From positions 1-64,000 of the forward strand of contig CANPTT010000006.1 in NCBI GenBank assembly GCA_947577065.1: DNA of 64,000 bases, written 5' to 3'. This DNA is from an uncultured Pseudoflavonifractor sp. GTDB lineage: Bacteria > Bacillota > Clostridia > Oscillospirales > Oscillospiraceae. Numbering within the stretch: position 1 is the stretch's first letter; every line of letters begins with the position of its first letter. Of the stretch, positions 51,225 through 60,502 are shown piece by piece. Position numbers and translations under genes: made by a program. Under the pieces are notes generated by a model. The model was given only the letters and a program-made list of their open reading frames with translations. It did no database searches and was not told the DNA's origin.

Positions 51225-54200
51225 TCACTTGATATTCAGTTCCTTCTCCACATCGTTGAGGTTGATGGCCAGGACCCTCGTCACGCCCTGCTCCTGCATG
51301 GTCACGCCGTAGAGTGCGTCGGCCTCCTCCATGGTGCCCCGGCGGTGGGTGATGACGATGAACTGGGTGTTCTCCGACATCTGGCGCATATAGCGGGCAA
51401 AGCGGACGATGTTGGGGTCGTCCAGTGCGGCCTCGATCTCGTCCATGACCACGAAGGGGGTGGGGCGGACCTTCAGGATGGCAAAGTAGAGGGCAATGGC
51501 CACAAAGGCCTTCTCCCCGCCGGAGAGAAGGGTGATGATCTTCAGACTCTTTCCGGGGGGCTGGACCTTGATCTCAATGCCGCAGTTGAGAATATCCTCC
51601 GGGTCCTCCAGCTCCAAGTTGGCCTTGCCGCCGCCAAAGAGCTCCACAAAGGTCCCCTGAAACGCCTCGTTGATCTTGGAGAACTGATCGGCAAAGATAC
51701 GCTCCATCTCCCCCGTCACATCGGCAATGACCTTCAAAAGCTCGGCCTTGGACTGGCGCACATCGTCCCGCTGGCTGGTGAAGTAAGTATACCGCTCGTT
51801 GACCCGCTGGAACTCATCGATGGCGTCCAGGTTGATATTGCCCAGGGAGGCGATGGAGCGCTTCAGCTCCCCCACCCTTCTCTGGGCCCTGGGGACGCTC
51901 TCCAGCTCCAGGCGCTGGGCCCGGGCGGCCTCGTGAGTCAGCTCATAGGTCTCCCACAGCCGGTCCAGGATCTGCCGCTCCTCCATCTCGGCGGTGGTCT
52001 TCTTCTGCTCCAGCACCGAGACCTCCCGCTCCATGGCGAGCAGCTCGTTGTTCTTGTCCCGGCTCCGCTTGTCGGCCTTTGTCCGCTCTCCCTCCAGATC
52101 CAGCCGCTCCTGGTTGAGCCGCTGAATGTCCCCCTGCTTGGCGGCGGTCTCGGCCTTGATGGCCTGGAGCTGCTCCTGATTCTCCTTGATCTGGGTCTCC
52201 AGCTCCTGGTTCTGGGCCTTCAATTCACAGATACGGCGGGAGCGGTCCTCCCGGTCTCCCACCATGTCCCGGCGCAGGTCCTCCAGTTCCCGAAGGGACT
52301 GGCGGGCCGCCAGGGTCTCAGCCTCCAGAGCCGCCTTCTGGGCGTTGAGGGCGGCGATCTCGCCGTTCACGGCCTCGCTCTTCTCCCGTGCCTCATTCTG
52401 GCCCTGGATCTTGCTCTCCGCCTCGGCCCGGAGGGCGGCGGCCGCCCCCTCCAGCTCCTCGATCCGCTTCCGGGCGCTCTCGGTATCCTTCTCGGTCCGC
52501 TCAGCCCTGTGAGCAAGCTGCTCCAGCTCCCGCTGCCACTCATCCCGCTGGCGGCGGATATCCTCCACGCCCTGGTCCAGGTGGCCCACCCGCTCCTCCA
52601 GCTTCAGGATGTCGTCCTCATGCTGGCGCTGCTGGGCCTGGGCCGTGTCCATCTCATACTGGGCGCCTGTGACCTCCCGCTTGGCCTCCTCCAGCGTCTT
52701 GGCAGCGGCGGCAAGCTTTTCACTCAGGCCCGCCTCCTGCTCCCGCAGCCGCTCCAGCTCTCCCTGGCGGCTGAGGATGCCCGCCGTACGGGAGGCCGAA
52801 CCGCCCGTCATAGCGCCGCCGGGATTCAGCACCTGACCGTCCAGCGTCACGATCTTCAGTTTATGCTTATATTTCCGTGCCATGGCAATGGCGGCGTCCA
52901 TATCCTCGGCGATCACCGTCCGGCCCAGCAAATAGGAAAAGACCTTCTCATACTTTTTCTCGCACTCAATGAGCTCGTCGCCCAGCCCCACAAAGCCGGG
53001 CTCGTCCACTACGTCGGTCTCCTTGAACTCGGCGGGCTCAATGGCCTTGAGGGGCAGGAAGGTGCAGCGCCCCCCGTCCCGACGCTTCAGATACTGGATG
53101 GCGCTCTTGCCATCCTCCTCCCGCTCCACCACCACGTTCTGCATGGCGGAGCCCAGGGCGGTCTCGATGGCCACGGTGTATTCTCCCGAGACCCGCAGAA
53201 GCCCCGCCACCGGCCCCAGGATCCCTTTGAGCTGGCCCCGCTCAGACTCCCCCATCACCATCTTCACCGCTTTGGAATACCCCTCATAGAGCTTTTCCAT
53301 TTCAGCAAGCATGTGGATGCGGGACTGCAGGGCGCTGAGCTCCATCTGAAGCTTCACATGCTTCTCATCAGCCTCCTGAAGCTTTTTGGTCCGACTGGAC
53401 AGCCGCAGGGCATAGCCGCTGATGATATTTTTAATGGAGTCCCGGTCCTCCCGGGCCTCAGCCAATTCCTTTTTGGCCTCCTTGGCCTCGGCCTGGGCGG
53501 CGGCAAGCCGCTCCTCACCCTGGGAGAGCTCCTGGCGGACTGTGGCGTCCCGGTCCAGCACCTCCTGGGCGGCGGCGGCAAGGGCGGAGAGAAGGGCCTT
53601 GGCCTCGGCGGCGGAGGCGGTCTCCACCGCCTCCTTCTCCCGCAGGGCCTCCATCTCGGCGGCAAGGCTGCCCGCGTTTCGGCCCAGCTCATCGGCCTCG
53701 GCCTGCTTCCCGGCGATTTGTTCCTCCAGTCCGGCGATCTCCCTCTGGATCTCATCCAGACGACCCTGGCGCTGGGCGATCTGTCCCTCAATGGAACCGG
53801 CCCGCCCCTCCTGGGTCTCCAGCTCCCGCTGGAGGCGGTCAGTGTTTTCAATGTTGTTCTGGATGTTGGCCTTCAGGACCTCGATGGCCTTCTCCCGCTC
53901 GTTGGCGTCGGCTTGGCGGCCCATCATCTCAAAGCGGATACCCTCGGCGTCCATCTCCTTCTGGCGCATCTGCTGACCAATGGCCTCGGCGGCGGCGTAG
54001 AGCCTCTCCACCTCCGCCTGGACCTCCCCCTTTTGGCGAACGGCGTTTTCATAGTCGGACTGGATCTTGATGCTTCCGGTGCGGATCCGGTCCAGCTGCT
54101 CCATCCAAAGGGAGATCTCCAAGCCCCGCAGCTCATCCCGAAGGACCAGAAATTTCTTGGCCTTCTCCGCCGAGATCCGCAGGGGCTCCACCTGGAGCTC

Positions 54201-54809
54201 CAGCTCATCGATCTTGTCGTTGATCCTCGTCAGGTTCTCCTCGGTCCGCTCCAGCTTCCGCTCGGCCTCCTCCTTCCGGTGGCGAAAACGGGAGATGCCC
54301 GCCGCCTCCTCAAAGACCTCCCGGCGGTCGGAGGACTTGATGGACAGGATCTCGTCGATCTTTCCCTGGCCGATGATGGAGTAACCCTCCCGGCCCAGGC
54401 CCGTGTCCATAAACAGCTCATTCACATCCCGCAGCCGTACCGACCGGCGGTTGATGTAGTATTCGCTCTCCCCTGAACGGTAGTAGCGCCGGGTGACCAT
54501 GACCTCGCTTTCCTCCATGTGCGGGAAAAGATGCTCGGTATTGTCCAGCACAAGAGATACCTCGGCAAAGCCAAGCTGCTTCCGCTTGGCCGTTCCGCCG
54601 AAGATCACGTCCTCCATCTTCCCTCCCCGCAAGGCCCGGGTGGACTGCTCCCCCATGACCCAGCGGATGGCGTCGGAGATATTCGATTTTCCCGATCCGT
54701 TGGGGCCGACAATGGCGGTGATGTCCTCGTCAAAGGAGAGCACCGTCTTGTCGGGGAAGGATTTAAAGCCCTGGATCTCGAGCGCTTTAAGGTACATGCT
54801 TTCACTCAT
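51225..54809 (-). CDS. smc: Chromosome segregation protein SMC
   Basis: Condensin ATPase that organises the chromosome with ScpA and ScpB; 1194 residues, full length. The N-terminal head has GFKSFPDKTVLSF and Walker A GPNGSGKSNI. The two coiled coils flank a hinge around residues 520-650 (EKLYEGYSKAVKMVM, then GAMTGGSASRTAGI). The C-terminal head carries the ABC signature LLSGGEKAFVAIAL and Walker B FVVMDEIEAALDDPN. ATG at 54809 lacks a good SD; the ATG four codons later (MYLKALEIQGF) is an alternative start with weak GAGTG before it. The 1043-codon ORF on the other strand is an artefact of the coiled-coil codon pattern. Confidence 0.97.
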   Translation of the reverse strand: MSESMYLKALEIQGFKSFPDKTVLSFDEDITAIVGPNGSGKSNISDAIRWVMGEQSTRALRGGKMEDVIFGGTAKRKQLGFAEVSLVLDNTEHLFPHMEESEVMVTRRYYRSGESEYYINRRSVRLRDVNELFMDTGLGREGYSIIGQGKIDEILSIKSSDRREVFEEAAGISRFRHRKEEAERKLERTEENLTRINDKIDELELQVEPLRISAEKAKKFLVLRDELRGLEISLWMEQLDRIRTGSIKIQSDYENAVRQKGEVQAEVERLYAAAEAIGQQMRQKEMDAEGIRFEMMGRQADANEREKAIEVLKANIQNNIENTDRLQRELETQEGRAGSIEGQIAQRQGRLDEIQREIAGLEEQIAGKQAEADELGRNAGSLAAEMEALREKEAVETASAAEAKALLSALAAAAQEVLDRDATVRQELSQGEERLAAAQAEAKEAKKELAEAREDRDSIKNIISGYALRLSSRTKKLQEADEKHVKLQMELSALQSRIHMLAEMEKLYEGYSKAVKMVMGESERGQLKGILGPVAGLLRVSGEYTVAIETALGSAMQNVVVEREEDGKSAIQYLKRRDGGRCTFLPLKAIEPAEFKETDVVDEPGFVGLGDELIECEKKYEKVFSYLLGRTVIAEDMDAAIAMARKYKHKLKIVTLDGQVLNPGGAMTGGSASRTAGILSRQGELERLREQEAGLSEKLAAAAKTLEEAKREVTGAQYEMDTAQAQQRQHEDDILKLEERVGHLDQGVEDIRRQRDEWQRELEQLAHRAERTEKDTESARKRIEELEGAAAALRAEAESKIQGQNEAREKSEAVNGEIAALNAQKAALEAETLAARQSLRELEDLRRDMVGDREDRSRRICELKAQNQELETQIKENQEQLQAIKAETAAKQGDIQRLNQERLDLEGERTKADKRSRDKNNELLAMEREVSVLEQKKTTAEMEERQILDRLWETYELTHEAARAQRLELESVPRAQRRVGELKRSIASLGNINLDAIDEFQRVNERYTYFTSQRDDVRQSKAELLKVIADVTGEMERIFADQFSKINEAFQGTFVELFGGGKANLELEDPEDILNCGIEIKVQPPGKSLKIITLLSGGEKAFVAIALYFAILKVRPTPFVVMDEIEAALDDPNIVRFARYMRQMSENTQFIVITHRRGTMEEADALYGVTMQEQGVTRVLAINLNDVEKELNIK

Positions 54810-54879
54810 TTCTTATGGGTCGGCCCCAAAGGCCGGCCCTTCTTTGCGTTCTTCCTTCGGACATAGCGATAGATATTAT

Positions 54880-54908
54880 ATTATAGCAAAAAACTTCCCC
54901 CTTTGCAA
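54880..54908 (-). promoter_or_regulatory. smc promoter
   Basis: On the minus strand: TTGCAA, 17-nt spacer, TATAAT, about 70 nt before the start codon. Confidence 0.7.
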
Positions 54909-54943
54909 TCGTTTTTCATCGACTTTCACCATCCCCCCAGCCC

Positions 54944-54972
54944 TTGCAAACAAAGAGAGAACGTGCTATCCT
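54944..54972 (+). promoter_or_regulatory. Possible MATE gene promoter
   Basis: TTGCAA, 17-nt spacer, TATCCT, about 30 nt before the start; the -10 is weak. Confidence 0.45.
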
Positions 54973-55001
54973 TATGCAAAGAGAAAAGAGGTTTTATTCC
55001 T

Positions 55002-56381
55002 ATGGATCCAAAACGTCATGAGCTCGATATGTGTAGCGGCCCCCTGGCCCCCAAGCTGCTGCTTTTTGCCCTCCCGCTGATGCTCTCCAGCATTCTGCAG
55101 CTTCTCTTCAACGCCGCCGATGTGATCGTGGTGGGGAAATTTGCCGGGGACGCCTCCCTGGCCGCAGTGACCTCCACAGGGGCCCTTATCAACCTGCTTA
55201 TCAACCTGTTCATGGGCCTGTCCATCGGCGCCAACGTAACGGTGGCCCACGCCATCGGCCACGGGGATGAACAGCGCGCGGAAAAGGCGGTCCACACCTC
55301 GGTGGTCGTCAGCCTTGCCAGCGGCGTATTCCTCGCCGTCGTGGGCTTCTTTGCCGCCCGGCAGTTTTTGGAGTGGATGGACTCCCCTGAGAACGTCATC
55401 GGCCTTTCCGCCCTCTATCTGAAAATTTATTTTTTGGGCATGCCCGCCTCTCTGTTCTACAACTTTGGAAGCGCTCTTCTGCGGGCGGCGGGAGATACCA
55501 GGCGGCCCCTCAACTATCTGTCTGTGGCCGGGGTCATCAATGTGTGTTTGAACCTGCTGCTGGTCATTGTCTTCCACCTGGACGTGGCGGGGGTGGCCAT
55601 TGCCACTATCATTTCCCAGTACATCTCTGCCCTGCTGGTCCTGCGGTGTCTTCTGCGGGAACCGGGTCCCCTTCATCTCGACCTGAAGCGGCTGCGGGTG
55701 GACAGAGAGGTCTTTCTGGGGATCGTCCGCATCGGTCTGCCCGCCGGATTCCAGGGGGTGGTGTTCTCCCTGTCCAATGTGGTCATCCAGTCCTCCATCA
55801 ACTCCTTCGGAGACGTCGTCATGGCGGGCTCCGGAGCCAGCGCCAACATTGAGAGCTTTGTCTACATGGGGATGAACGCCTTTTATCAGACCTGTCTTAC
55901 CTTCACCAGCCAAAACTATGGCGCAGGCAAATGCGACCGGGTGGATAAGGTACTTCTCTGGTGTCAACTCTATTCCCTGGTCACAGGGCTTTTGCTGGGC
56001 AATCTGGCCTATCTGTTCGGTCCCCAGCTCCTCAGCATCTATTCTCCCAGTCCCGACGTCATCGCCCAGGGTATGGTGCGGCTGCTCTATGTCTCGGTCC
56101 CCTATGCCCTGTGCGGCATTATGGATGTGATGGTTGGCTCCCTCCGGGGGCTGGGGTGGTCGGTGGCCCCCATGTTCGTATCGGTGGTCGGCGCCTGTGG
56201 GCTGCGGCTGGCCTGGATCGCCACTGTGTTCCAGCTCTACCGCACCCCTCAATGCCTCTACTTCTCCTACCCCGTCACCTGGGTCATCACCGGCGCCACC
56301 CATATCGTCTGCTTCCTCATTATCCGGCGCAAGGCTTACGCCAGAGTGGCCGATCTGGCCGAGACAACGGGCCGGCCGTAA
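55002..56381 (+). CDS. MATE family multidrug/metabolite exporter
   Basis: A 459-residue membrane protein with 12 predicted helices in two six-helix halves. It starts LLLFALPLMLSSILQLLFNA and has FNAADVIVVGKFAGDASLAAV, which places it in the NorM/DinF-like MATE superfamily that expels substrates against Na+ or H+. The start is the ATG after AAAGAGG, 33 codons inside the track ORF. It is divergent from smc and followed, after 116 nt, by a TIGR01906 protein gene. This rightward pair separates smc from rnc, which are adjacent in most Firmicutes. Confidence 0.92.
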   Translation: MDPKRHELDMCSGPLAPKLLLFALPLMLSSILQLLFNAADVIVVGKFAGDASLAAVTSTGALINLLINLFMGLSIGANVTVAHAIGHGDEQRAEKAVHTSVVVSLASGVFLAVVGFFAARQFLEWMDSPENVIGLSALYLKIYFLGMPASLFYNFGSALLRAAGDTRRPLNYLSVAGVINVCLNLLLVIVFHLDVAGVAIATIISQYISALLVLRCLLREPGPLHLDLKRLRVDREVFLGIVRIGLPAGFQGVVFSLSNVVIQSSINSFGDVVMAGSGASANIESFVYMGMNAFYQTCLTFTSQNYGAGKCDRVDKVLLWCQLYSLVTGLLLGNLAYLFGPQLLSIYSPSPDVIAQGMVRLLYVSVPYALCGIMDVMVGSLRGLGWSVAPMFVSVVGACGLRLAWIATVFQLYRTPQCLYFSYPVTWVITGATHIVCFLIIRRKAYARVADLAETTGRP

Positions 56382-56497
56382 AAAACGGAGAGAAGGCCGC
56401 CTCTCTTTGTCCGCCGCGATATCTCTATAGGGACCTGAGACCCAGAGCCTCACCCCGGCGCTCATCATCCTGTCTCAAGAACAAAAGGGGGATCCCG

Positions 56498-57196
56498 ATG
56501 AAAAGACCGTCCAAGTTCTTCTCCATCCTCACCACAGTGGTCCTGACCCTGTTTCTCCTCACCGGGGCGGTGGCGGTCCCCATCCTCTGGCGGGGATTCT
56601 ACTATGGTCAGATCGACGCCCTCTCCCTCCCCGCTCTGACGGGCTTCTCGCCCGAGGTCATCCGGGGGGCCTTTGACGAGGTGATGGACTACCTGGTAAA
56701 GGGCGCCCCCTTCGGTACGGGGGAGCTGATCTGGTCTGAGAGCGGCATGGCCCATTTTGCCGACTGCCGGGCCCTGTTCCAGCTGGATCTTCGGATCCTG
56801 GAGATCACCGCTGCCCTGCTGCTGGCCACTTTGCTGCTCACCGCCTCCAAAAAGCTGACGCTTCATCGCTTTTTCGGTCGGGGCCCCTGCTTCTGGGCCT
56901 TTGCGGCCATGGCCCTGGCTGTTTTGGCGTTTGGGCTTTGGGGGTTGTTGGACTTCCAGTCCCTTTTCACCACGTTTCACACTGTCTTCTTCCCCGGCAA
57001 GGACAACTGGGTCTTTGACCCCCGCTATGACCAGATCATCCTGATCCTGCCCGAGGCCTTCTGGGCTCGGGCAGGGGCCCTGGTAGCAGGGCTGGCCTTT
57101 GGCGCGGGGGCGCTTCTGACCGTTCTGGACGAGATCCTCCACCGGATCCGCCAGCCGAAGAGCGTATATGAGCAGCTGAGGGAAAAGGACTTTTAA
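56498..57196 (+). CDS. TIGR01906 / DUF1461 integral membrane protein
   Basis: A 232-residue protein with about four or five hydrophobic segments: FFSILTTVVLTLFLLTGAVA, then ITAALLLATLLLTASKKLTL, CFWAFAAMALAVLAFGLWGL and ALVAGLAFGAGALLTVLDEI. An extracytoplasmic loop after the first segment carries DEVMDYLVKGAPFGTGELIW. The family pattern DYL...F...E..H..D...L is seen (SGMAHFADCRALF). The track ORF opens much earlier, inside the MATE gene in another frame; AAAAGGGGGATC before the ATG at 56498 decides the start. Function of the family is unknown. Confidence 0.85.
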   Translation: MKRPSKFFSILTTVVLTLFLLTGAVAVPILWRGFYYGQIDALSLPALTGFSPEVIRGAFDEVMDYLVKGAPFGTGELIWSESGMAHFADCRALFQLDLRILEITAALLLATLLLTASKKLTLHRFFGRGPCFWAFAAMALAVLAFGLWGLLDFQSLFTTFHTVFFPGKDNWVFDPRYDQIILILPEAFWARAGALVAGLAFGAGALLTVLDEILHRIRQPKSVYEQLREKDF

Positions 57197-57216
57197 GAGC
57201 AAGGGCACGGAAAGCC

Positions 57217-57256
57217 AAAAAGGCCGGGAACGTTTGACGTTCCCGGCCTTTTTTAT
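57217..57256. terminator. Bidirectional terminator between TIGR01906 gene and rnc
   Basis: AAAAAGGCCGGGAACGT and ACGTTCCCGGCCTTTTT form a 17-bp stem with a 3-nt loop; it overlaps the rnc stop codon slightly on the right. Confidence 0.92.
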
Positions 57257-57924
57257 CCTTCTATCGTCTCCATGGCCGCTTTGGCAGCCAACTGTTCGGC
57301 TTCCTTCTTGCTGTGGCCCCGACCCTCTCCTACGCTCCGCCCGTTGAGCTCCACCGCCACGGTGAACACCTTGGCGTGGTCGGGTCCCGACTCTCCGGTG
57401 AGACGGTAGGTCAGCACCTGTCCGCTCTCCCGCTGGACCCGCTCCTGAAGAGCGGTCTTATAGTCCTGGCTGGCGACCTTCTCGGCCTCCTTGTCCAGAA
57501 TGAACCGCTGGACGATCCGCTTGGCCTCTGCCAGTCCCCCGTCCAGAAAGACGGCGGCCAGCACCGCCTCCACCGCATCAGCCCGGATGGAGGGCCGCTC
57601 CCGGCCCCCGCCCTGGTCCTCCCCCTTGCCAAGGCGCAGGTAAGCGCCCAGGTCCAGCCGGTCCGCCACCTCCACCAAGCTCTCCTCCCGTACCAGGGCC
57701 GCCCGTTTCCGGGTCAGGTCCCCCTCGGGAAGATCGGGGTGAGTCCGGTAGAGAAACTCCGCCGTCACCATCCCCAGGATGGAATCCCCCAAAAACTCCA
57801 GCCGCTCGTTGCTGCCGTCGGGAGAGTGATTCTCGTTGGCGAAGGAGGAGTGGGTCAGGGCATTCTCCAGCAGGGCGCGGTCATGAAACGTATAGCCCAG
57901 CTTGGTCTCCAGTGTCTCCATCAC
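57253..57924 (-). CDS. rnc: Ribonuclease III
   Basis: Double-strand-specific endoribonuclease for rRNA and mRNA processing; 223 residues. The catalytic domain has SNERLEFLGDSILGMVTAEF with the metal-binding Glu and Asp, DAVEAVLAAVFLDGG with the second acidic pair, and a double-stranded-RNA-binding domain from about 150 (YKTALQERVQRESGQVLTYR, then GRGHSKKEAEQLAAKAAMET). The ATG overlaps the acpP stop by four bases. The acpP-rnc order is standard; smc normally follows but here lies 2.4 kb away on the far side of a rightward gene pair. Confidence 0.95.
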   Translation of the reverse strand: MMETLETKLGYTFHDRALLENALTHSSFANENHSPDGSNERLEFLGDSILGMVTAEFLYRTHPDLPEGDLTRKRAALVREESLVEVADRLDLGAYLRLGKGEDQGGGRERPSIRADAVEAVLAAVFLDGGLAEAKRIVQRFILDKEAEKVASQDYKTALQERVQRESGQVLTYRLTGESGPDHAKVFTVAVELNGRSVGEGRGHSKKEAEQLAAKAAMETIEG

Positions 57925-58154
57925 TCGCCCAGCTTCTTCTGGAGATAGTTCACAAGGTCGCCCACATTGTGGATGGAGGCGATATCCTCTTCCCCCATCT
58001 CCTCAATGTCAAACTCCTCCTCCAGGTTCATGGACAGCTCCACCAGGTCCACCGAGTCGGCCCCCAGCTCCTCAAAGCCGGTGTCCTCGGTGATGTCCTC
58101 CGCTTCCAGTCCGAACTGCTCAGAGAGCAGCTTTACCAACCGATCAAAGATCAT
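57921..58154 (-). CDS. acpP: Acyl carrier protein
   Basis: Small acidic carrier that holds fatty-acyl chains on 4'-phosphopantetheine; 77 residues. The attachment Ser34 lies in LGADSVDLVELSM, and the rest is acidic and helical (ITEDTGFEELGAD, then LEEEFDIEEMGEEDIASIHN and VGDLVNYLQKKL). RBS AGGAGCGATC precedes the ATG. It overlaps rnc by ATGA. The promoter lies about 60 nt upstream and is one of two copies in this region, the other being upstream of the lysR gene at 61489. Confidence 0.95.
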   Translation of the reverse strand: MIFDRLVKLLSEQFGLEAEDITEDTGFEELGADSVDLVELSMNLEEEFDIEEMGEEDIASIHNVGDLVNYLQKKLGE

Positions 58155-58214
58155 AAAAGATCGCTCCTATCATATGGGGTTTCGCCCTGCGCTCAGGAGG
58201 GCTAAATCACTATG

Positions 58215-58243
58215 ATAATAGGCAATATCTTCCGCCCTGTCAA
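58215..58243 (-). promoter_or_regulatory. acpP-rnc promoter (duplicated)
   Basis: On the minus strand: TTGACA, 17-nt spacer, TATTAT. The same promoter, with a few spacer changes, stands at 61545-61573. Confidence 0.8.
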
Positions 58244-58301
58244 GGGGGAAATGCAAAATTTTTCTTCTCCGCACCCGTTCGGCAGACTTCGCCCCTCCAT
58301 A

Positions 58302-58341
58302 GCAAAGGACCCGGAAATTTTCTTTTCCGGGTCCTTTGCCG
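58302..58341 (-). terminator. Hairpin after flavoprotein gene 1
   Basis: GCAAAGGACCCGGAAAA and TTTCCGGGTCCTTTGC pair over about 15 bp; only a short T run follows on the minus strand, so termination may be partial. Confidence 0.65.
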
Positions 58342-58361
58342 TATAAGGAGAGAGGATACGC

Positions 58362-60479
58362 TTATTTATTGTTGGCAGCGCTGGTGCCGGCGATGCGGCC
58401 ATAGACCACAAAGTCAACGATAGCGTTACCACCCAGACGGTTACCACCATGGATATCACCGCAAACCTCACCAGCAGCATACAGGCCCTTGATGACCTGG
58501 CCGCTTTGGCTGATGACCTGGGCGTCCGTGTTGATGTGAATGCCGCCCATGGTGTGGTGGGCTGAGGGAGCCCGGGAGAAGGCATACCAGGGTCCTTCCT
58601 CAAACTTATAGGTCAGCAGGGTCCGGCCAAACGCCTCATCCACGCCGGAGTCCACGGCCTCGTTATACTGAGCGACGGAAGCCTTCAGGTTCTCGGCAGG
58701 AACCCCGATTTTCTCAGCCAGTTCCTCCAGAGTGTCGGCGCTGTAATACTCAGAGATGCCGTTCTCCACCATGAAGCTGACCGAACGGCCATCGGTGGTC
58801 AGGGTGGCGTCGGGATCAGGGATGGCGATGGAGTTCTCAATGACCCAGAACTTGCCCCGCTCATTCTGCTCCTTGGCAGCCAGGGAGAGGTCATCCCGGC
58901 GGCCATCCTCCCGCCAGAAACGGTTGCCGTCCTGGTTCACGAAGATGGCGCCCGAGGTACTCTTGGGCATGCAGGCGTCGCCGGTGGTGCCGATGAGGGG
59001 GTTGGTGGTATGCAGCAGCTGGATCTGGTCCATATCCACCAGGTCCGCACCGATGGCCTCAGCCATGCGGATACCATCACCGGTGACAGCAGGCATATTG
59101 GTAGAGATCAGGGAGGAGCCCAGATCAGGCCACTTGTCGCCCTCGCAATACTGCTGACGCATCTCCACGTTTCCGGCAAAACCGCCGGTGGCCAGGATCA
59201 CGCCATTTTTTGCCGTGAAGGTAACGCTCCGGCCGTCCTTGGTGGTGGCCTGCACGCCGGTGACAACGCCATTGCTGGTCACCAGGCTCTCAGCGGTGGT
59301 GTTCATCACAAAGGTGACGTTGTCCCGCTCCGCCAGAGTCCGGGTGAAGGCGGAGATGATGCCGGTGGTATTGGGCATCTGGGCATTATAGGTATAGTGG
59401 GTCCGGTTATAGAGAGAACCCGCACCCTGTCCGATACGCTCCTGAACCACCAGACCCATTCCCTTCAGCCAATTCAGTCCCTCAAGGGCATGGCTGGTCA
59501 TTCCATAGATCAAATCCAGATCGCCCAACCGATCTCCGCCGATCCAGGTCTGGAGGGCATGCCAGGTGGGGGAATCGAAGAGATAGGTTGCACCGGAGGC
59601 ATTATACTCTTCATACTCCTTCTTCAGGGCAGCCTGGAGCTTGGCATGGGTATCGTTCACAGGCTTCTCCGCGATGGCCGCCTCGATCTCAGCCCGGTTG
59701 GCATCGGTGATCTCCAGGGTAGCCTGAAGCTCAGGGTCAGCGCTGTTGTAAATACCGCCGGCCACAATGGAGTTGCCCCCCAGGAAGCCGGTCTTCTCCA
59801 CCACGATAACGTTGGCGCCGCTCTCAGAGGCAGCAGTGGCGGCGCTGAGGCCGGCTCCGCCGCCGCCAACGATGATCACGTCAGCGGTATAGCTGTCCTG
59901 CACGCTCTTCTCCTCGGGAGCCGCAGTGCCGAATACGCTCATATCAAGCCCAGCCTGGGTCAGGCAGTCCCGCACAGCCAGCTTTAAAGCCGCGCTGCTG
60001 ACAGTGGCTCCGGTGACGCCGTCCACCCCTACGCTCTGCTTGTCCAGGATGCGCCCGGCAACCACCTCCAGGGCATACTTGCCCACACCGGCGGTTTCCA
60101 TATTGTCAGAGTAGTCAATGTCGGTGATCTTACCATCGGCAACGGTGACCTTCACGGTGATCTTTCCGTTCATACCCTGAGCCTGGCTGGTATAGGTCAT
60201 CTTGTTCATGACCAGCTTGGCCGTGTTGGGGTCGTCAGCGTCCCATTCCACCTTGAGCCCCAGCAGTTCGCTGAGGTAACGCAGAGGGACATAAGTAGCG
60301 CCGTCATAGGCGAACACCTCGGCGGCTTCCCCGTTGGACTTGGTGGGGGTAACGGTCTGGCCGTTGATGCTCATACCCATGGGGGTCACGGTGATACTCT
60401 TATCCGTGCCCGCCGCCACGGCAACGGTACCCAGAACCATGAGGAAGGCCAGTGTCAGGGCTGTGATCCTTTTTTTCAT
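58362..60479 (-). CDS. Secreted FMN/FAD reductase with copper-amine-oxidase-like N-terminal domain
   Basis: A 705-residue exported flavoprotein of the fumarate/urocanate reductase type. It has a Sec signal peptide (1-23) and a copper-amine-oxidase-N-like stalk domain (about 28-92, VFAYDGATYVPLRYLSELLG). An FMN-binding domain with flavinylation motif DGVTGAT (153-159) follows, then from about 198 an FAD_binding_2 domain (DVIIVGGGGAGLSAATAA). Catalytic-site motifs are kept: RFWREDGRRDD, SAHHTMGGI and GGNRLGGNAI. FMN would be attached by an ApbE-type enzyme, which is not in the window. The gene is downstream of a LysR gene in the same direction, with a perfect 22-bp palindrome in its leader. The electron acceptor is unknown; anaerobic respiration of a small enoate-like compound is a reasonable inference. 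Confidence 0.87.
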   Translation of the reverse strand: MKKRITALTLAFLMVLGTVAVAAGTDKSITVTPMGMSINGQTVTPTKSNGEAAEVFAYDGATYVPLRYLSELLGLKVEWDADDPNTAKLVMNKMTYTSQAQGMNGKITVKVTVADGKITDIDYSDNMETAGVGKYALEVVAGRILDKQSVGVDGVTGATVSSAALKLAVRDCLTQAGLDMSVFGTAAPEEKSVQDSYTADVIIVGGGGAGLSAATAASESGANVIVVEKTGFLGGNSIVAGGIYNSADPELQATLEITDANRAEIEAAIAEKPVNDTHAKLQAALKKEYEEYNASGATYLFDSPTWHALQTWIGGDRLGDLDLIYGMTSHALEGLNWLKGMGLVVQERIGQGAGSLYNRTHYTYNAQMPNTTGIISAFTRTLAERDNVTFVMNTTAESLVTSNGVVTGVQATTKDGRSVTFTAKNGVILATGGFAGNVEMRQQYCEGDKWPDLGSSLISTNMPAVTGDGIRMAEAIGADLVDMDQIQLLHTTNPLIGTTGDACMPKSTSGAIFVNQDGNRFWREDGRRDDLSLAAKEQNERGKFWVIENSIAIPDPDATLTTDGRSVSFMVENGISEYYSADTLEELAEKIGVPAENLKASVAQYNEAVDSGVDEAFGRTLLTYKFEEGPWYAFSRAPSAHHTMGGIHINTDAQVISQSGQVIKGLYAAGEVCGDIHGGNRLGGNAIVDFVVYGRIAGTSAANNK

Positions 60480-60502
60480 TGCTCTCTTCCTTTCTGTTTT
60501 TC

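Larger units (their letters stand above)
58203..58361. repeat. Copy 1 of a duplicated flavoprotein-end / promoter segment
   Basis: From CACTATGATAATAGGCAA through CCGCCCTGTCAAGGG to GTATAAGGAGAGA and the stop codon, this stretch matches 61533-61688 with few differences outside a variable centre. It contains the terminator-like hairpin of the flavoprotein gene and the acpP promoter. The match goes on into the coding ends of both flavoproteins. Confidence 0.8.

Noticed and set aside
51345-54476. 1043-codon ORF antisense to smc
   Set aside because: It mirrors the Glu/Gln/Ala codons of the SMC coiled coils and gives a Leu/Gly-rich repetitive chain; no promoter or RBS.
54972-56468. 498-codon ORF antisense to the MATE gene
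   Set aside because: His/Gly/Gln-rich with no hydrophobic or domain pattern; the opposite strand encodes a clear MATE transporter.
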